Of a DNA stretch of 64,000 nt, positions 32,534-41,844 are shown piece by piece (within the stretch, counting starts at the first letter, position 1; each line of letters starts with the position of its first letter). Origin of the DNA: Bettongia penicillata ogilbyi. Taxonomy: Eukaryota; Chordata; Mammalia; Diprotodontia; Potoroidae. The translations under genes were made by a program, and so were the position numbers. The DNA lies in NCBI GenBank assembly GCA_023548195.1, contig JAJHZJ010000496.1, forward strand, positions 9,620,070-9,684,069. Direction: 5' to 3'. The notes under the pieces were generated by a model. It did not search any database. It worked only from the letters and a program-made list of their open reading frames with translations, and was not told the origin of the DNA.

Positions 32534-33425
32534 ATGTGTATGTGTATATGTATGCATGAATGCATATGTATGTTTGCATGTCTATATGTGCATATGTGTA
32601 TGTGTGTGTATATAAAATGAGAGAAACAGGGCAAGCTGAATATGAAGGCATGATATCCAAAAAAAATTAAATGTTGAGAGGAATGTACTAGGAGAAAGAG
32701 AAAGGGAGAGGAAGAATGTAGTAAATCATCTCACATAAAAAAATCAAGAAAGAGCTTTTACAATGGAGGGAAAGAAAGGGAAGGTGAGAGGGAATACGTG
32801 AGCCTTCCTTTCATTGTATTTAGCTTCAAGAGGGAATAACAAACTCAACTGGGTATGAAAGTTTATCTTACTCTACAGGAAATCAAGGATGAAGGATATA
32901 GGAGACAGGACAAAATAGAAAGGATGGTAGATTGGGGGAAAGGAATCGGAAGTAAACATTTTGGCAAAGGGACAGGTTAAAGGAGAGAATAGAATAAATG
33001 GATGGTGGGACAGGATAGAGAGAAATATAGCCTCTCACAATATGTGTTATGGAAATGTTTTGCATGACTACACATGTATAACCTATAGCGAATTGCTTGC
33101 CTTTTCAATGAGGGTGAGTGGGGAGTGGGGAAAGGAGAGAATGTGGAACTCAAACTTTTAAAAATGAATACTAAAAATTGTTTTACATGCAACTGAGAAA
33201 TAAGATATGTGAGCAATGGAGTATAGAAATTTATCTTACCTTTCAGGAAAATAGAAAGGAAGGGGATGGAGGGGTGATAGAAGGAAGAGTAGATTGGAGG
33301 AAAGGGTAATCAGAATACCTGCTGTTCTGGGGGAGGGGGAAGATGGAGAGAAAATTTGAAACTCAAAATTGTGTGGAAGTGTATGTTGAATACTGAACAT
33401 AAATAAATTAAATTTAAAAAATAAA
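32005..33425 (+). mobile_element. HAL1 copy C, 5'-truncated
   Basis: It starts in ORF1 within the RRM-like domain ('caacaatcacctcctcaaagagatccc', equivalent to about 22672 in copy B). The ORF1 end is at about 32390 (32005-32390 decayed, with frameshifts and stops), and the full 3' UTR follows without any ORF2. It ends at an A-rich tail at about 33400-33425 (AATAAATTAAATTTAAAAAA). A clear TSD was not found. Confidence 0.8.
32490..32612. repeat. (TG/TATG)n microsatellite in HAL1 3' UTR
   Basis: TG run flanked by TATG-type repeats at the site that holds CA repeats in the other HAL1 copies. It creates the His/Thr/Tyr-rich shadow frames on the minus strand. Confidence 0.95.
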
Positions 33426-33650
33426 ATAATGATGTCTGGAGGAACAAAGTTCAAAATGATTTGAGACAAGTGATAATTTCTAAGAACAATCACCAAAACA
33501 AACAAAAAACCATGGCTCTGATGGGGAAAAAGAGGATCAAATAAATAGTGTTTGCTGCTTTTTGTGGATGAGATGATAATATAAGACAGAAAGAAAGCAG
33601 AAATAGTCAACCCTTGTTTTACTTCTGTCTGTCTCTGCCTCATTCTCTAC

Positions 33651-33815
33651 CTTCCTTCCTTCCTTCCTTCCTTCCTTCCTTCCTTCCTTCCTTCCTTCCT
33701 TCCTTCCTTTCTCTTTCCTTCCTTTCTCTTTCCTTCCTTCCTTCCTTCCTTCCTTCCTTCCTTCCTTCCTTCCTTCCTTCCTTCCTTCCTTCCTTCCTTC
33801 CTTCCTTCCTTCCTT
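33651..33815. repeat. (TTCC)n microsatellite
   Basis: About 40 TTCC units with two TTTCTC interruptions. The Lys/Glu/Gly/Arg and Pro/Ser/Phe/Leu frames of 84-129 codons on both strands are products of this repeat and not genes. Confidence 0.97.
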
Positions 33816-33984
33816 TCTATCTGTCTGTCTCTCTTGATCCATATCTGTTTTTCTTTGTCCCTTCTCTCTCTGTTTCTTTCTTCTTGCTGTGTCTCTATCA
33901 CTATCAGATCTTGCCAGGTTAAACACTGATCTCTAGACTGGTAGATACAAAAATATTGTAGTGAGAGTTTTCCTAGGCATTTGG

Positions 33985-34470
33985 CCTAATTTTGGTGTTC
34001 TCCTTGTGAAAAGAATGAAAAGATGTGGGCCAGTAAATTTAGATAAACTCAGTGCTAGCTGAATGATTGAACTCTAAAGATTAGGCATTAATAAATTGAA
34101 ATCAAGCATACTAAGAATCCATTCTTGATCCTATATTTTTAACATCTGTATTAATGATTTGAAGGAAATCATTGAGGATGACTCTGGGAGCCAAAGTTAT
34201 TATACTGAACAGTCAGCATGTGGATATTATGAAAAAAAGGCAAAGATGATGGGATGTGTCTAATCCATTGAGAATTAATCAAGATCAATTTAAGATCTTA
34301 TGCTTGGGTTCAAAACTTGAACCTCACAAATAGATTTTGGGGAGATATGGATTAATAACAATTTGTCTGAAACCTGATCTGAGTGTTTAGTTGTTTTCAA
34401 CATCAATGTTAGCATTTTAATAAAGCAGTGAAGAAAACTAAAGGATTGTTAGTCTTCATTAAGAAAGGTC
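33985..34470 (+). mobile_element. L3/CR1 LINE reverse-transcriptase region fragment
   Basis: 'cctatatttttaacatctgtattaatgatttgaaggaaatcattgagg' matches the CR1/L3 ORF2 stretch encoding the F-x-N-D-L (palm) segment. It is followed by 'tcttatgcttgggttcaaaacttg', 'acctcacaaatagattttggggagatatgg' and 'caatttgtctgaaacctgatctgagtg'. It is decayed and continues after an L1 insertion at 34644. Confidence 0.65.
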
Positions 34471-34636
34471 TAGTTGTATTTTGCATGACTACACATGCAT
34501 AACCTATGTCAAATTGCCTGCCTTCTCAATGAGGGAGGAGAGTTAGGGTGGGAGAGAATATGCAACTCAAAATTTGAAAGAATGTTAAAATTGTTTTTGC
34601 ATGTAATTGGGAAAATCAAAAATATTAAATTTTTAA
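34471..34636 (+). mobile_element. Short L1 3' tail inserted in L3/CR1
   Basis: A 166 bp 5'-truncated L1 terminus: TTTTGCATGACTACACATGC, 'aaattgcctgccttctcaatgagg', 'gggagagaatatgcaactcaaaatttg' and 'ttgtttttgcatgtaattggg'. It is flanked by AAAGGTC at 34464-34470 and 34637-34643. It ends where the internal L1-like segment of the HAL1 3' UTR ends. Confidence 0.75.
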
Positions 34637-34643
34637 AAAGGTC

Positions 34644-34810
34644 AATATCCTGAACAAGGGAGGTAAGAGTTCCTTGCTGTAGGATTCCCTAGATAGACCA
34701 GTCCTACACTATTTTGACACATGTTTGGAAGGGCATTGACATGCTGGAAATCACTCAGAGAATAGTTTTGACAAAACTGCCATGGTTATTTTTATCTGAG
34801 ACTGGATGGA
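34644..34810 (+). mobile_element. L3/CR1 LINE fragment, continuation
   Basis: 'gaggtaagagttccttgctgtaggattccctagatagacc' and 'tggaagggcattgacatgctggaa' match, in order, the next CR1 blocks ('gtcagaccacatctgg', 'aaggacattgacaagctggag'). Confidence 0.55.
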
Positions 34811-35994
34811 TGGGAGTAGGGACACCCATACAGGAACAGAATCTATTTCTTTTGGATAAGTTTTTCTACCCAGGTGATTTTTGAGTATCCAGGGATTTGG
34901 GACTAACAGTTTGCACAGAAAGGAGTGTATCTAAAACAGGGTAGTCTGTGAAAGTACCACCTGAGAAACCAATGAATCTGACAGCATTTTTTGTTGTGGT
35001 TGCAAATAAATTCTTCTCTGGGACTGTGCAGAAACATCTGGTTGAAGCAATTTCTATGACACTCCCAGATAAAAGACTGTCCCCAGAGAGTCCAAATCCA
35101 CACAAATAAACTCTGCTTAGAGATTGCTTATATGAGCCCCTCTCTTTGATATTGCTTTAAAAGCATCCATTGTATATTGTTTTCTGCTATTTACTTACCA
35201 ATAAAATAGCAGATGTACTTTACACACAGTCTTGCACAGATGTGACATTTCCATGAGAGTCTAGGGTAGAAAGGCCTCCAGATCTAGGTCACAGCAAAAA
35301 TGAAGAAATTATGAGTATGGACTCCCAGGTGCTGAAAAATGGTCTATTTTCTTTGTGAGAGTTATGGGATTTTAACCTAAGTTCCTTACTCATAAAATTA
35401 AACTTATTCACATTTCTCCTTGAGCCTAATTACTACAATCACCACCATTACTACTTCTACTACCAATATTACTATTATTGATATTAATAATCATGCTTGA
35501 TATAAAGAACCTTTTTAAAATATGTGTTTAATGTACAATAATAAAAATAGCTGATGTTTATATGCAGCTAGGGTCTGGGATAGAGCCAACAGTGCAATCA
35601 GGGAGTCCTTTCCACAACAACAAATCAATTTCCTGCTTAGATGTCATTGGCATCTGTCTTTCCAACAGTGCAGCCTCCTAGATGAAAGCCAAATAAGCCA
35701 CTTACACTATTTCTTTTAGTCATTAATGATAACCCCCTAGTAAGATGGAAGACAAGCCTAGGAATTACTATTTGCCCTGCCACTGCATCCTCAGGACTAG
35801 TAGACTTTACCATCTACACTTGCCATTGCCTTGTGTTCTCCAAATACCCAGGCATTGCCATTTGCCTTACTGCTCATCTCTAAGGACCTTGGAAGCTTAT
35901 CATAAGCTTCATAGCTGAATTAAAACAAAAAACCCTCCAGACCTTTCTATCAACATCTTCTCTATGTGTTGTCATCTGCTATTATGAAAATGGA
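34811..35994. other. No gene seen; ACT/ATT triplet-rich patch
   Basis: Overlapping minus-strand frames of 66-79 codons (34866-35105) have no known domain. Imperfect ACT/ATT triplets lie at 35440-35490. The 35570-35990 part may be a diverged L2 leading into the L2 terminus at 35995. Confidence 0.4.
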
Positions 35995-36090
35995 AGCTCT
36001 TTGAAAGTAGGGATTGCTTTAATTTTCTGTTTGTTTCCCAATTACTTAACTCAATGTTTTCTATATTATAAGTACTCAATATATGAATAA
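35995..36090 (+). mobile_element. L2 LINE 3' terminus
   Basis: 'ggaagctctttgaaagtagggattgc', 'tgtttgtttcccaattacttaactcaatg' and AAGTACTCAATATATGAATA. Confidence 0.6.
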
Positions 36091-36204
36091 TCTGGCATTT
36101 GATGATTCATATAATACTTTATGATTTCAAAAACACTTTGCATTCATTATCTCATTTGGGACTAGTATCAACCATAGATAGGTAAATGTGGTGATAATGA
36201 TCTT

Positions 36205-36420
36205 GATAGTGATGGTGATGATGGTGATACCTGGCATTTAGATTACACTTTAAGTTTTTCAAAATGCTCAGCATACATTTTCTCATTTAATCCTCACAAT
36301 AATTCTGTGAAGTAGAAGCTATTATTATCCCCTTTTTGCAGATGAGGAAACTGAGGCTTAGAGAACTTCCTGTGACATGCCTAAAGTCACAGAACTAGTA
36401 TCAGTGGTGCGATTCAAAAA
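36205..36420 (-). mobile_element. MIR/THER1-like SINE
   Basis: 'acctggcatttagattacactttaag', 'cattttctcatttaatcctcacaataattctgtgaagtag', 'ccctttttgcagatgaggaaactgaggcttag' and AAAGTCACAGAACTAGTATC. Confidence 0.7.
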
Positions 36421-36424
36421 AAGT

Positions 36425-36560
36425 CAGCCAATAAGTCAAGCAAGCTTTTAATAAGAACCTATTATGTGCCAGGGTTTGAGGATCACTGAGACAACAAAGA
36501 AGCATAAAACGATATCTGCTTTTTTGGAACTTACTATCTAAGGGTTGAGACAACATGCAA
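36425..36560 (-). mobile_element. L2 LINE 3'-end fragment
   Basis: 'caagcttttaataagaacctattatgtgccaggg', then GGAACTTACTATCTAAGGGT and 'gagacaacatgcaaacaac'. Confidence 0.65.
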
Positions 36561-36939
36561 ACAACTATATACAAATAAGATACTCACAAGAAAATGGGAA
36601 ATAATCAGCAGATCTCTCTGGTTCTAAGTCTAACCCTCTATTCATCATGTTATGCTGTCTCTGGTTACCATATGCTTTATTTTCCTGTTTTTCAGATAAG
36701 GGAATTAAGGGTCAGAGCAGTGAAAGGTTACAAACAGGTTAATGGTGATATCTACATCCTGATCTCTCGAATCCAGATGTCATCTTTGTTCAGAGTAAAA
36801 AACAGAAACCCACATACGTCCATGTGTTTCCTGGCAACAAGATCAGCCACAGAGTGCCATGTACTTAGCAAATGTGCCAATGCCCATGATGGACAGAGAA
36901 AACACCAAGATTTCTTAGTATTTGAAAAAAATCATGGCG
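36561..36939. other. Unassigned 120-codon frame; no gene supported
   Basis: A plus-strand frame (36594-36956) is open for 120 codons but overlaps an L2 flank and a SINE head. It contains a degenerate reversed-MIR segment ('gttttcagataagggaattaaggg'). No conserved domain seen. Confidence 0.4.
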
Positions 36940-37105
36940 GAATGGAAAGGCACTGAACTTGGAATAAGAGGACCTGAGTAAGAATATTAACTTGGCCACG
37001 TCAGCTCTCTGGTGCCTTGGCTTCCTCATCTGTAAAATGATGGGGTTGGATCAGATGAGCTCTGATGTCCCTTCCTGCTCTGAATCTATGATCCTGTGAG
37101 AAGTC
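36940..37105 (+). mobile_element. MIR-type SINE
   Basis: 'ggaatggaaaggcactgaacttggaataagaggacctgag', TTGGCTTCCTCATCTGTAAA, 'atgatggggttggatcagatgagctctgatgtccc'. Confidence 0.7.
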
Positions 37106-37609
37106 CTAACTACAATGGATGCCAGAAACATTTTTATTTCCCAAGGAACACTGCAATTTTTCAGGTCACATTTCATTAAACCTGTCAGAATGTTGATTTT
37201 GTTCATACTTTAATTGTGTCTAAATTGAGCCTTTTATATATTTAGCAAATGTGCTGATAAACAGATGTAAGTCACTGAGTTATTAAAGATTTAAAAAAAA
37301 ACTGGATATATAATATACTCTGCAAATCTTCAACTGACTCCCCTGAAAGAATGTATACTTTGCTTATGTTCATTATTCTTTCCATTGCTGTTTTGGTGGT
37401 GTTATTAAAACCATCATAATGATCATCAAACCTTTTTCTCATATTTTCCTTTTAAACTCACCTCAGTCCTTCTATCTTCTTTGCCTGTGGGTGATAAGAC
37501 CAGAGAATATCTCTTCTTCAGATACTTTGACATAAGCAGTTCTGACTTTGATATATGTTTTGTCATGGATTCAAATGCAATCACAGGATTTATAGCTGGA
37601 GGTGATTGT
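37106..37609. other. No gene seen
   Basis: AT-rich. No repeat family recognised. Confidence 0.4.
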
Positions 37610-38110
37610 AATGGGGGTTAAAAATGTTCCCCACCAATTATTAGGCCTCCAGGGGGGCTATTAAGGGAAGCTTGAGTAGAGGAGGTTTGTTTTCTATGAA
37701 GACTCACACCATTTTGTTAATTGCTAATGAGGCACTGGGTCATGAGGGTCTTGCTCTCCTGCTCTGAAAAGTGTATGTACACTCTGAGGTGAAGTTTTCC
37801 TCTGGAACTCAAATCATTGAAAAAGTGTTTGTGTGATCAGACCAGTAGAGACTCTGGATAGCCATTAAAGCACTCTTGGCTTTGAAAACCCAGATGCTGG
37901 TGCTTCTTTCTCTGGTAATCATATATGTATTGCCTATGGGCAAAGAGTTGGAAGCACTGTTTGTTAGTCTCACTGTTTATAACTTCTGTTCGTAATTTCT
38001 GTTTATATTTTCTCTAAAGTTCAGAGTGCTGAATTTTTTCCCCTGAACTAAATGAATGATATATGAGCTTGATTAAAGTAAGATGGTTTATTTCTTTTAA
38101 GATTGCTTTC
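37610..38110 (+). repeat. LTR-like repeat, copy 3, left part
   Basis: Inverted relative to copies 1 and 2. It starts with TGTAATGGGGGTTAAAAATG and contains TGTTAATTGCTAATGAGGCA, AAACCCAGATGCTGGTGCTT and 'ccctgaactaaatgaatgatatatgagc'. It breaks off at AAGATTGCTTTC (38099-38110), where a HAL1 begins, and resumes at 44158-44170 with AAGATCACTTCTC. ATTAAA-type signals near the 3' end fit an LTR. Confidence 0.65.
38099..38110. repeat. Probable TSD of outer HAL1 (left)
   Basis: AAGATTGCTTTC against AAGATCACTTCTC at 44158-44170. Copies 1 and 2 of the host repeat show the uninterrupted site with a single such block. The mismatches fit an old insertion. Confidence 0.55.
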
Positions 38111-38797
38111 TGGGGTGCAGAAACAAGATAGCTGAGTAGAAGGATGGACCTATAGATGCCCCCCTCCCATAACCCATAAAATACCTGTGAAAATGACTCT
38201 AAACAAATTCTAGAGCAGCAGAAGCCACAAAACAACAGAGTGAAAGAGATTTCCAGCCCAAGACAGCCTGGAAGGCTGACAGGAAAGGTCTATCTCACCA
38301 ATCCCAGGGAGGAGTGCAGCTCACAGAGCCCGGCCCATGCTTGGCATTGGCAGGGACAGAACCAGACAGGCCTTGGGGGAAGAATTCCCAGTAGCAGCTG
38401 CAGATCCCAGATTGCTCAACCCATAAATGCCAAAGACAACTTCAAAGGTCAGTGAGAAAGCTCTCTCACCTAGATGAGAAAGGAACATGGTCTGGCTCCA
38501 TCAGCAGCAGCCACTGCAGTGGCAGCATCCATTTTTGGAATCTTGGGCCTAAAGCCCCTAAGGGAATCAAGTGGCTGATCTGGATCTCAGCCCTGAGTGG
38601 TGGCCCTCAGGTGAGGAGGAGGAGCATCAGCATGGTGGAATTGGAAGCAGTTGTGGAGAGGGGATTGTACTTGAAGATCCTGAGCAGAAGAGAATGCTGG
38701 TGGTTGCTCACAGGTAAGAGTACAGGTCAGAAAGAGGAGTAAACTCTTCTCCCTTGATTATACCACCTTGGAGGAATTGAGAACTCAGATGTCCCCA
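38111..38797 (+). mobile_element. Outer HAL1 (copy D), 5' part
   Basis: It begins with a decayed L1/HAL1 5' end ('tggggtgcagaaacaagatagctgagtagaagg'), where the AAGATGG motif has become AAGATAG at 38125-38131. The 5' UTR follows the order of copy B and has one promoter unit near 38525-38600 ('aaagcccctaagggaatcaagtgg'). It is interrupted at 38798-38814 by the inner HAL1 and resumes at 41808. The total without the insert is about 3.05 kb. Confidence 0.75.
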
Positions 38798-38814
38798 GAG
38801 TATACCCTCCTCTT
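38798..38814. repeat. 17 bp TSD of inner HAL1 (left)
   Basis: GAGTATACCCTCCTCTT, against GAGTATGCCCTCCTCTT at 41791-41807: one difference in 17. Both lie in the outer HAL1 5' UTR. Confidence 0.92.
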
Positions 38815-39842
38815 TTTTTCAAAAAAAATTTTATTTATTTATTTATTTATTTACATTCATTTTCACAAATTTTTGGGTTCCAAATTTTCTCCCCTTTTAT
38901 CCCCTCCCCCCACCCCAATACCCCAAGCAATCTAATTTTTCCTATCTCCAATCTGCCCTCTCTTCTATTATCCCTCCCTTCTCATGTCTCCATCTTCTCT
39001 TTTCTCCTGTAGGGCCAGATGACTTTCTATTCCTCATTAACTGTATGTCTTCTTTCCTAGTTGCAACAACAATATAAACAGTTGCTCCTAAAACTTTGAG
39101 TTCCAAATTCTCCCCATCCCTCCCTCCCCACCCATTCCTTTTGGACGGCAGGCAATTCAATATAGGCCATATCTGTGTAGTTTTGCAAATGACCTCCCTG
39201 ATAGTCGTGTTGTGTAAGACTAACTGGATTACCATCCCTCCTAACCTGCCCCTCATTGTTTCTTTTCTGTCTTTTGATCCTGTCCCTCCCCAAGTGTTGA
39301 CTTCAAATTGCTCCCTCCTCCCTTTGCCCTCCCTTCCATCATCCCCCCCTTGCAATATCTCTTTCTCCCCCACTTTCTTATACTGTAAGATAGGTTTTCA
39401 TACCAAAATGAGTGTGCATTTCACTCCTTCGTTGATTCAAATGTGATGAGGGTAAACTTCTTGTTTTTTTTTTCTCAGCTCTCCTCTTTTTCCCTCCACT
39501 AAGAAAAACTCCTACCTGCCTCTTAAATGACATATAGTTACCCCCTTCCATTTCCCCCTCTTTCCTCCCACTACATTTCTCTCTCACCATTTAACTTAAT
39601 TTCTTTTAAGGTTATGGTCCCATCCTATTCAGTTCAATCTGTGCTCTCTATCTCTGTATGTGTGTGCATGTGTGTATGTGTGTGCATGCGTGTACATGTG
39701 TATGTGTGGTCCCACCAACTACCCAGATACTGAAAAGTTTTAAGAGTTAGAAATATTGTCTTTCCCTGTATGAATGTAAACAGTTCACTTCTGGTAAGTC
39801 CCTTAAGACTTTTCTTTGCTGTTTCCTTTTTCATGCTTCTTC
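38815..39842 (-). other. Inner HAL1 3' UTR
   Basis: In the minus sense it has a microsatellite (39657-39708), G-rich polypurine tracts (seen as C/T-rich runs on the plus strand), an L1-terminus-like segment near 39080-39260, a second G-rich module and a terminal (AAAT)n. The large reverse-strand frame of 143 codons (38942-39373) is a shadow of this purine-rich, stop-poor sequence. Confidence 0.75.
39657..39708. repeat. (TG)n microsatellite in HAL1 3' UTR
   Basis: TG/TGCA/TGTA repeats on the plus strand (CA-type in the element's own sense), next to the CCAACTACCCAGATACTGAA box. Confidence 0.9.
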
Positions 39843-40943
39843 TCATTCTTGTGTTTGAAAGTCAAATTTTCTTTTCAGCTCTGGTCTTTTCATTAAGAAT
39901 GATTGAAAGTCCTCTGTTTCATTGAAAGACCAGTTTTTCCCTTGAAGTATTATACTCAGTTTAGCTGGGTAGGTGATTCTTGGTTTGAGTCCTAGTTCCT
40001 TTGCCTTCTGGAATATCCTATTCCACGCCCTTCGATCCCTTAATGTAGAAGCTGCTAGATCTTGGGTTATCCTGATTGTATTTACATAGTACTGGAATTG
40101 TTTCTTTCTAGCCGCTTGCAAGATTTTTTCCTTGAGCTGGGAGTTCTGGAATTTGGCCACAATGTTCCTAGGAGTTTCTCTTTTTGGATCTCTTTCAGGT
40201 GGTGATCGATGGATTCTTTCAATACTTATTTTGCCCTCTGGTTCTAGAATGTCAGGGCAGTTTTCCTTGATAATTTCATGGAAGATGATGTCTAGGCTCT
40301 TTTTTTGATCATGAGTTTCAGGTAGTCCCATAATTTTTAAATTGTCTCTCCTGGATCTATTTTCCAGGTCAGTTGTTTTTCCCATGAGATATTTCACATT
40401 CTCTTCCATTTTTTCGTTCTTTTGGTTTTGTTTGGTGATTTCTTGGTTTCTCATAAAGTCATTAGACTCCATCTGTTCCATTCTAATTTTGAGAGAACTA
40501 TTAAATTCAGTGAGCTTTTGAGCCTCTTTTTCCATTTGGCTCATTCTGCTTTTGAAAGCATTCTTCTCCTCATTGGCTTTTTGAACCTCCTTTGCCAATT
40601 GAGTGAGCCTATTTTTCAACGTGTTAATTTCCTCAGCATTTTTTTGGGTCTCCTTTACCAAGGTATTGACCCGTTTTTCATACTTTTCTTGCATCTCTGT
40701 CATTTCTCTTCCCAGTTTTTCCTCCACCTGTCTAACTTGCTTTTTAAAATCCTTTTTGAGCTCTTCCAGGGCCTGAGCCCACCCGCCACCCCCCTGGGGT
40801 GTCTGGGGTACTGAGGGCCCGCCCTCCATGTCTTTCCCTGATGGCAAGGATACGTCCTAATCATCAGATCCGAAGGTCGGGATCATTTGCATTTGTTGGA
40901 AAAAACTCTCTATAGTCTTATTTTTCTTCCCTTTTCTAGGCAT
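39843..40943 (-). pseudogene. Inner HAL1 ORF1 (ORF1p-like), one early nonsense codon
   Basis: The frame runs from the ATG at 40943-40941 to the stop at 39845-39843, 366 codons, with a single in-frame TAG at codon 29 (40859-40857). Copy B has a Glu codon there. The remaining ~337 codons are open. By residue: a basic N-terminus (MPRKGKKNKT), a coiled coil at ~55-190 with repeated K/E/Q heptads, an RRM-like domain opening with ENRSRRDNLKIMGLPE at ~194, then ARKK and TLRDRRAWNRIF, and a C-terminal domain with PRITYPAKLS at ~322. These fit L1 ORF1p, an RNA-binding chaperone of about 338 residues in human. Met39 would be the next start. Whether a shortened protein is made is unknown. Confidence 0.9.
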
Positions 40944-41790
40944 TTTCCCAGCCAGTTACTTGACTTCTGAGATTCCTTTCCACCCCCGCCTGGATCCGCC
41001 CAGCTAGTGCTTGGCCTCTGAGATTTAAATGGGCTTTCCTCCTGCTGGCTGTCAATCAGTGAGCTTTAGTTCAGGTGCTGGGGTCGGGGCAGGGCCGCCT
41101 CCCAGGCTCAGTTCCCTCAGGGGCTTTATGTAGAGACTTTCAGGAATGGAGCGTGTGGGGGCGGGGTGGGGGGCCCGCCTCCCAGGCTCAGTTCCTTCAG
41201 GGGCTTTATGCAGAAGCCTTCAGTAATAGAGCGGGGTGGGGGCAGGGCCGTCTCCCAGGCTCAGCTCCCTCAGGTTTTATGCAGGAACCTTCCGTAATGA
41301 AGATCCTGCCTGCTGCTGGGGGATTCCTGATTCCCGGTCCGCTGCCGCCTCAGCCGCCGCCCACACCTCTGCCTCTGCCGCTTCCTGCCCCCGTCTCTGC
41401 CGCCACCGCTTCCTCCCGAGGGGGCCTGAGTCACAGAGACGCTCCGCTCCCCTCCTCCAGCCCAGCCTTCTCTCTCACTGACCTGTAGCTTCTGTGGGCG
41501 GAGGGACTTTCCCGGCTGCCGGAGCTTCTGTCTCTGAAGCCTGCTTGGATCAGCTTCTCTGGGGCCGTGGCCAGGGCAGCGCTGGGGGTGGGGTCCACTT
41601 TCTGGGGTGCGACGGACCCTGGGGATGGGTCTCCAGGGCTCCCTGGAACAGAAATCTCTTCCACTCCGTTTCTGCACACCTTGTATTGACCCAGAAGTTA
41701 TGGGGGTCTCTTTTTACATTAATTCTATGGGCTTTGGTTTCGGAGCTCGTAAACATGGGTCCTTCTACTCCACCATCTTGGCTCCACCCC
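40944..41790 (-). promoter_or_regulatory. Inner HAL1 CpG-rich 5' UTR / promoter
   Basis: This is the only clearly CpG-rich stretch in the window. A YY1-type CCATCTT lies on the plus strand at 41773-41779, about 12 bases inside the 5' end. GCC-rich sequence occupies about 41335-41440 and three tandem units lie at about 41083-41310. The leader ends in GGCTGGGAAAATGCC at the ORF1 start. Promoter activity is inferred from L1 and not shown here. Several GC-rich frames (for example 41075-41488 on the plus strand) are composition artefacts. Confidence 0.7.
41083..41310 (-). repeat. Three tandem ~75-80 bp promoter monomers
   Basis: Anchor boxes with a CTCCCAGGCTCAG core lie at 41097, 41177 and 41250 (plus-strand reading), i.e. 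spacings of 80 and 73 bp. Each is followed by an 'ccctcaggggctttatg' box and a 'ttcaggaatgga'-like end; the third unit lacks the GGGGC. Copies B and D carry only one such unit, so the array expanded in the lineage of this copy. Mouse L1 subfamilies use tandem 5' UTR monomers as promoters. Confidence 0.85.
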
Positions 41791-41807
41791 GAGTATGCCC
41801 TCCTCTT
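41791..41807. repeat. 17 bp TSD of inner HAL1 (right)
   Basis: GAGTATGCCCTCCTCTT, partner of 38798-38814. Confidence 0.92.
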
Positions 41808-41844
41808 GACAAAGGACTCAAAAGTCAAGTAACTGGCTGGGAAC

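Larger units (their letters stand above)
38815..41790 (-). mobile_element. Inner HAL1 (copy E), full length, youngest
   Basis: A 2,976 bp minus-strand element. Its 5' end at 41790 reads GGGGTGGAGCCAAGATGGTG. The 5' UTR (40944-41790) is CpG-rich with three tandem units, ORF1 spans 40943-39843, and a 3' UTR of about 1,028 bp ends in (AAAT)n and A tracts at 38815-38855. No ORF2. The nearly intact ORF1, the high CpG content and the one-mismatch TSD make it the youngest copy here. It lies antisense inside the outer HAL1. Confidence 0.92.

Noticed and set aside
31028..32660. Arg/Glu-rich and His/Thr-rich frames
   Set aside because: They come from the (CT)n-(CA)n repeat and the TG microsatellite of HAL1 copy C.
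33537..33926. Repetitive Lys/Glu/Gly/Arg and Pro/Ser/Phe/Leu frames of 84-129 codons on both strands
   Set aside because: They are translations of the (TTCC)n microsatellite, open in every frame because the repeat lacks stops.
36594..36956. 120-codon plus-strand frame as a small gene
   Set aside because: It starts in an L2 flank, contains a degenerate MIR core and runs into a SINE head. No domain.
38942..39446. Frames of 116 and 143 codons on opposite strands
   Set aside because: Polypurine/polypyrimidine 3' UTR of the inner HAL1. Stop-poor sequence, no domain.
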